Assembly: GCA_900550005.1 (NCBI GenBank)
Contig: URQL01000092.1
Coordinates: forward strand, 1 to 6,731
Source: an uncultured Erysipelotrichaceae bacterium
GTDB taxonomy: Bacteria > Bacillota_I > Bacilli_A > Erysipelotrichales > Coprobacillaceae
Length of the DNA: 6,731 bases
Direction: 5' to 3'
This document shows, piece after piece, positions 5,847 to 6,731 of the stretch (positions are counted from its first letter, which is position 1; each line of letters opens with the position of its first letter). The position numbers and the translations under genes were made by a program. Below the pieces are notes generated by a model that was not told the origin of the DNA, searched no databases, and worked only from the letters and a program-made list of their open reading frames with translations.

Positions 5847-6731
5847 TCTACTCTCACCTTTCTTGCAAGATCATCTTTACTTACTGGATGATCCACTTCA
5901 ATAAATAAAATTTCCATTGGATGATTAGCTTTTTCCACAAGTTCATGATCTTCATTGTAGATTTTATGAATGGTTGTCGTAAAATTATCTTGATTAGGGG
6001 AAAAGAATTCAACTTGATCTCCTACTTTAAAATAATTTCTTTGTTCAATCATTACTAGTTTAGAAATCGGATTATAATTTAAAACACGAATACAAAATTC
6101 TTGTGTTGGATGTTCATCTCTTAAATTAAATAATTGGTCTTTAGCTGTTGGTGTTTGATTGTAAAAGCCAAGAGTTAAAGAGCGGTTCGCTGCTTTTTCA
6201 ATTTCTTTCATGTACTTTTCATCATAAACAAAATGATCTGGATCTTCACAATACGCATCAATTAGCTTACGATAAGTCGATACGATAGTCGCAATATAAT
6301 GTAAAGATTTCATTCTTCCTTCAATTTTAAAAGAGTCTACTCCTAATTCAATCAATTCACCAATATGATTAATTAAAGCCAAGTCTTTACTTGACATACT
6401 AAAAGGAATATCCCCTTCTTGATTAATTTTTTCATGATTTTGGTACAAATCATAATACCAACGACAAGATTGTGAACAACCCCCACGGTTGGCATCTCTT
6501 CGTGAATAGTAATTCGACAGCATACATCGTCCAGAATAAGAAATACATAAAGCTCCATGAATAAAGTATTCCACTTCAATTGGCGCTTTAGCCATGATTT
6601 CTTTTAGATCATCATATTGTACTTCTCTACCTAAAACAACACGATCCATTCCTTGATTAGCCCAAAATTGAATCGTTTGGCTATTTGTTGAAGAAAGTTG
6701 TGTAGAAACATGAACTTGCAACTTTAAATTC
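5843..6731 (-). CDS. Peptidase U32 family protein, YrrO/TrhP-like tRNA uridine hydroxylation factor (5' end outside window)
   Basis: The frame is open to the right edge, so the N-terminus is missing; about 295 residues are visible of a family of roughly 400-420. A TTG at 6721 is internal (family pattern VHVSTQ) and not the start. Counting from that codon, the U32 signature EYFIHGALCISYSGRCMLS is at 51-69, followed by SRRDANRGGCSQSCRW. Cys59, Cys66, Cys82 and Cys86 form the conserved cluster thought to hold an iron-sulfur centre. SSKDLALI and DSFKIEGRMKS follow, then the small beta-rich C-terminal U32 domain (about 205-292). Although named as peptidases, the B. subtilis homologues YrrN and YrrO and E. 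coli YegQ (TrhP) are required for prephenate-dependent 5-hydroxyuridine formation at the tRNA wobble position. The next gene is udk, overlapping by four bases. By family and neighbourhood this is the YrrO-type member; the partner YrrN gene would be expected beyond the right edge. Confidence 0.93.
   Translation of the reverse strand, partial: NLKLQVHVSTQLSSTNSQTIQFWANQGMDRVVLGREVQYDDLKEIMAKAPIEVEYFIHGALCISYSGRCMLSNYYSRRDANRGGCSQSCRWYYDLYQNHEKINQEGDIPFSMSSKDLALINHIGELIELGVDSFKIEGRMKSLHYIATIVSTYRKLIDAYCEDPDHFVYDEKYMKEIEKAANRSLTLGFYNQTPTAKDQLFNLRDEHPTQEFCIRVLNYNPISKLVMIEQRNYFKVGDQVEFFSPNQDNFTTTIHKIYNEDHELVEKANHPMEILFIEVDHPVSKDDLARKVRVE

Noticed and set aside
6719..6721. TTG as start codon of the U32 gene
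   Set aside because: The frame stays open to the window edge, and the first residues match the interior VHVSTQ segment of the family, so the N-terminus is simply outside the window.

Overview
The window is A+T-rich DNA that uses TGA as a stop codon (a peptidase U32 family gene ends in an ATGA overlap). Its genes look like those of low-GC Firmicutes. The order peptidase-U32 (yrrO-like), udk, greA is the arrangement known from Bacillus subtilis. The protein sequences suggest an Erysipelotrichia/Coprobacillaceae-like gut Firmicute, but that placement is inference. There are six protein genes, no RNA gene, no mobile element and no CRISPR array. No gene-free stretch reaches 300 bases.

Layout. Positions 2-1360 (minus) hold most of a D-2-hydroxyacid dehydrogenase of the glycerate-dehydrogenase-like type, cut by the left edge. 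It carries an extra N-terminal domain of about 145 residues that resembles the middle component of ABC-three-component (ABC-3C) systems. A 110-base divergent promoter region with an inverted repeat separates it from an LCP (LytR-CpsA-Psr) cell-wall glycopolymer transferase (1471-2946, plus), which ends in a strong intrinsic terminator. A promoter that appears to borrow part of that terminator then drives pepT (3028-4236) and a GNAT acetyltransferase (4240-4668) as a two-gene operon. Two back-to-back terminators lie between this operon and a convergent minus-strand operon: U32 protein (5' end beyond the right edge), udk (overlapping it by 4 bases) and greA.

How the genes relate. The right-hand operon joins tRNA wobble-uridine hydroxylation (U32/TrhP type), pyrimidine salvage (uridine kinase) and rescue of stalled RNA polymerase (GreA), a conserved gene neighbourhood. 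PepT completes intracellular peptide degradation. The LCP protein has the three-helix architecture with an accessory domain known from capsule LCP proteins such as Cps2A, but no capsule genes are visible nearby.

The least ordinary feature is the fusion of the ABC-3C-middle-component-like domain to a housekeeping-type dehydrogenase. I see no complete novel multi-gene system in this window.
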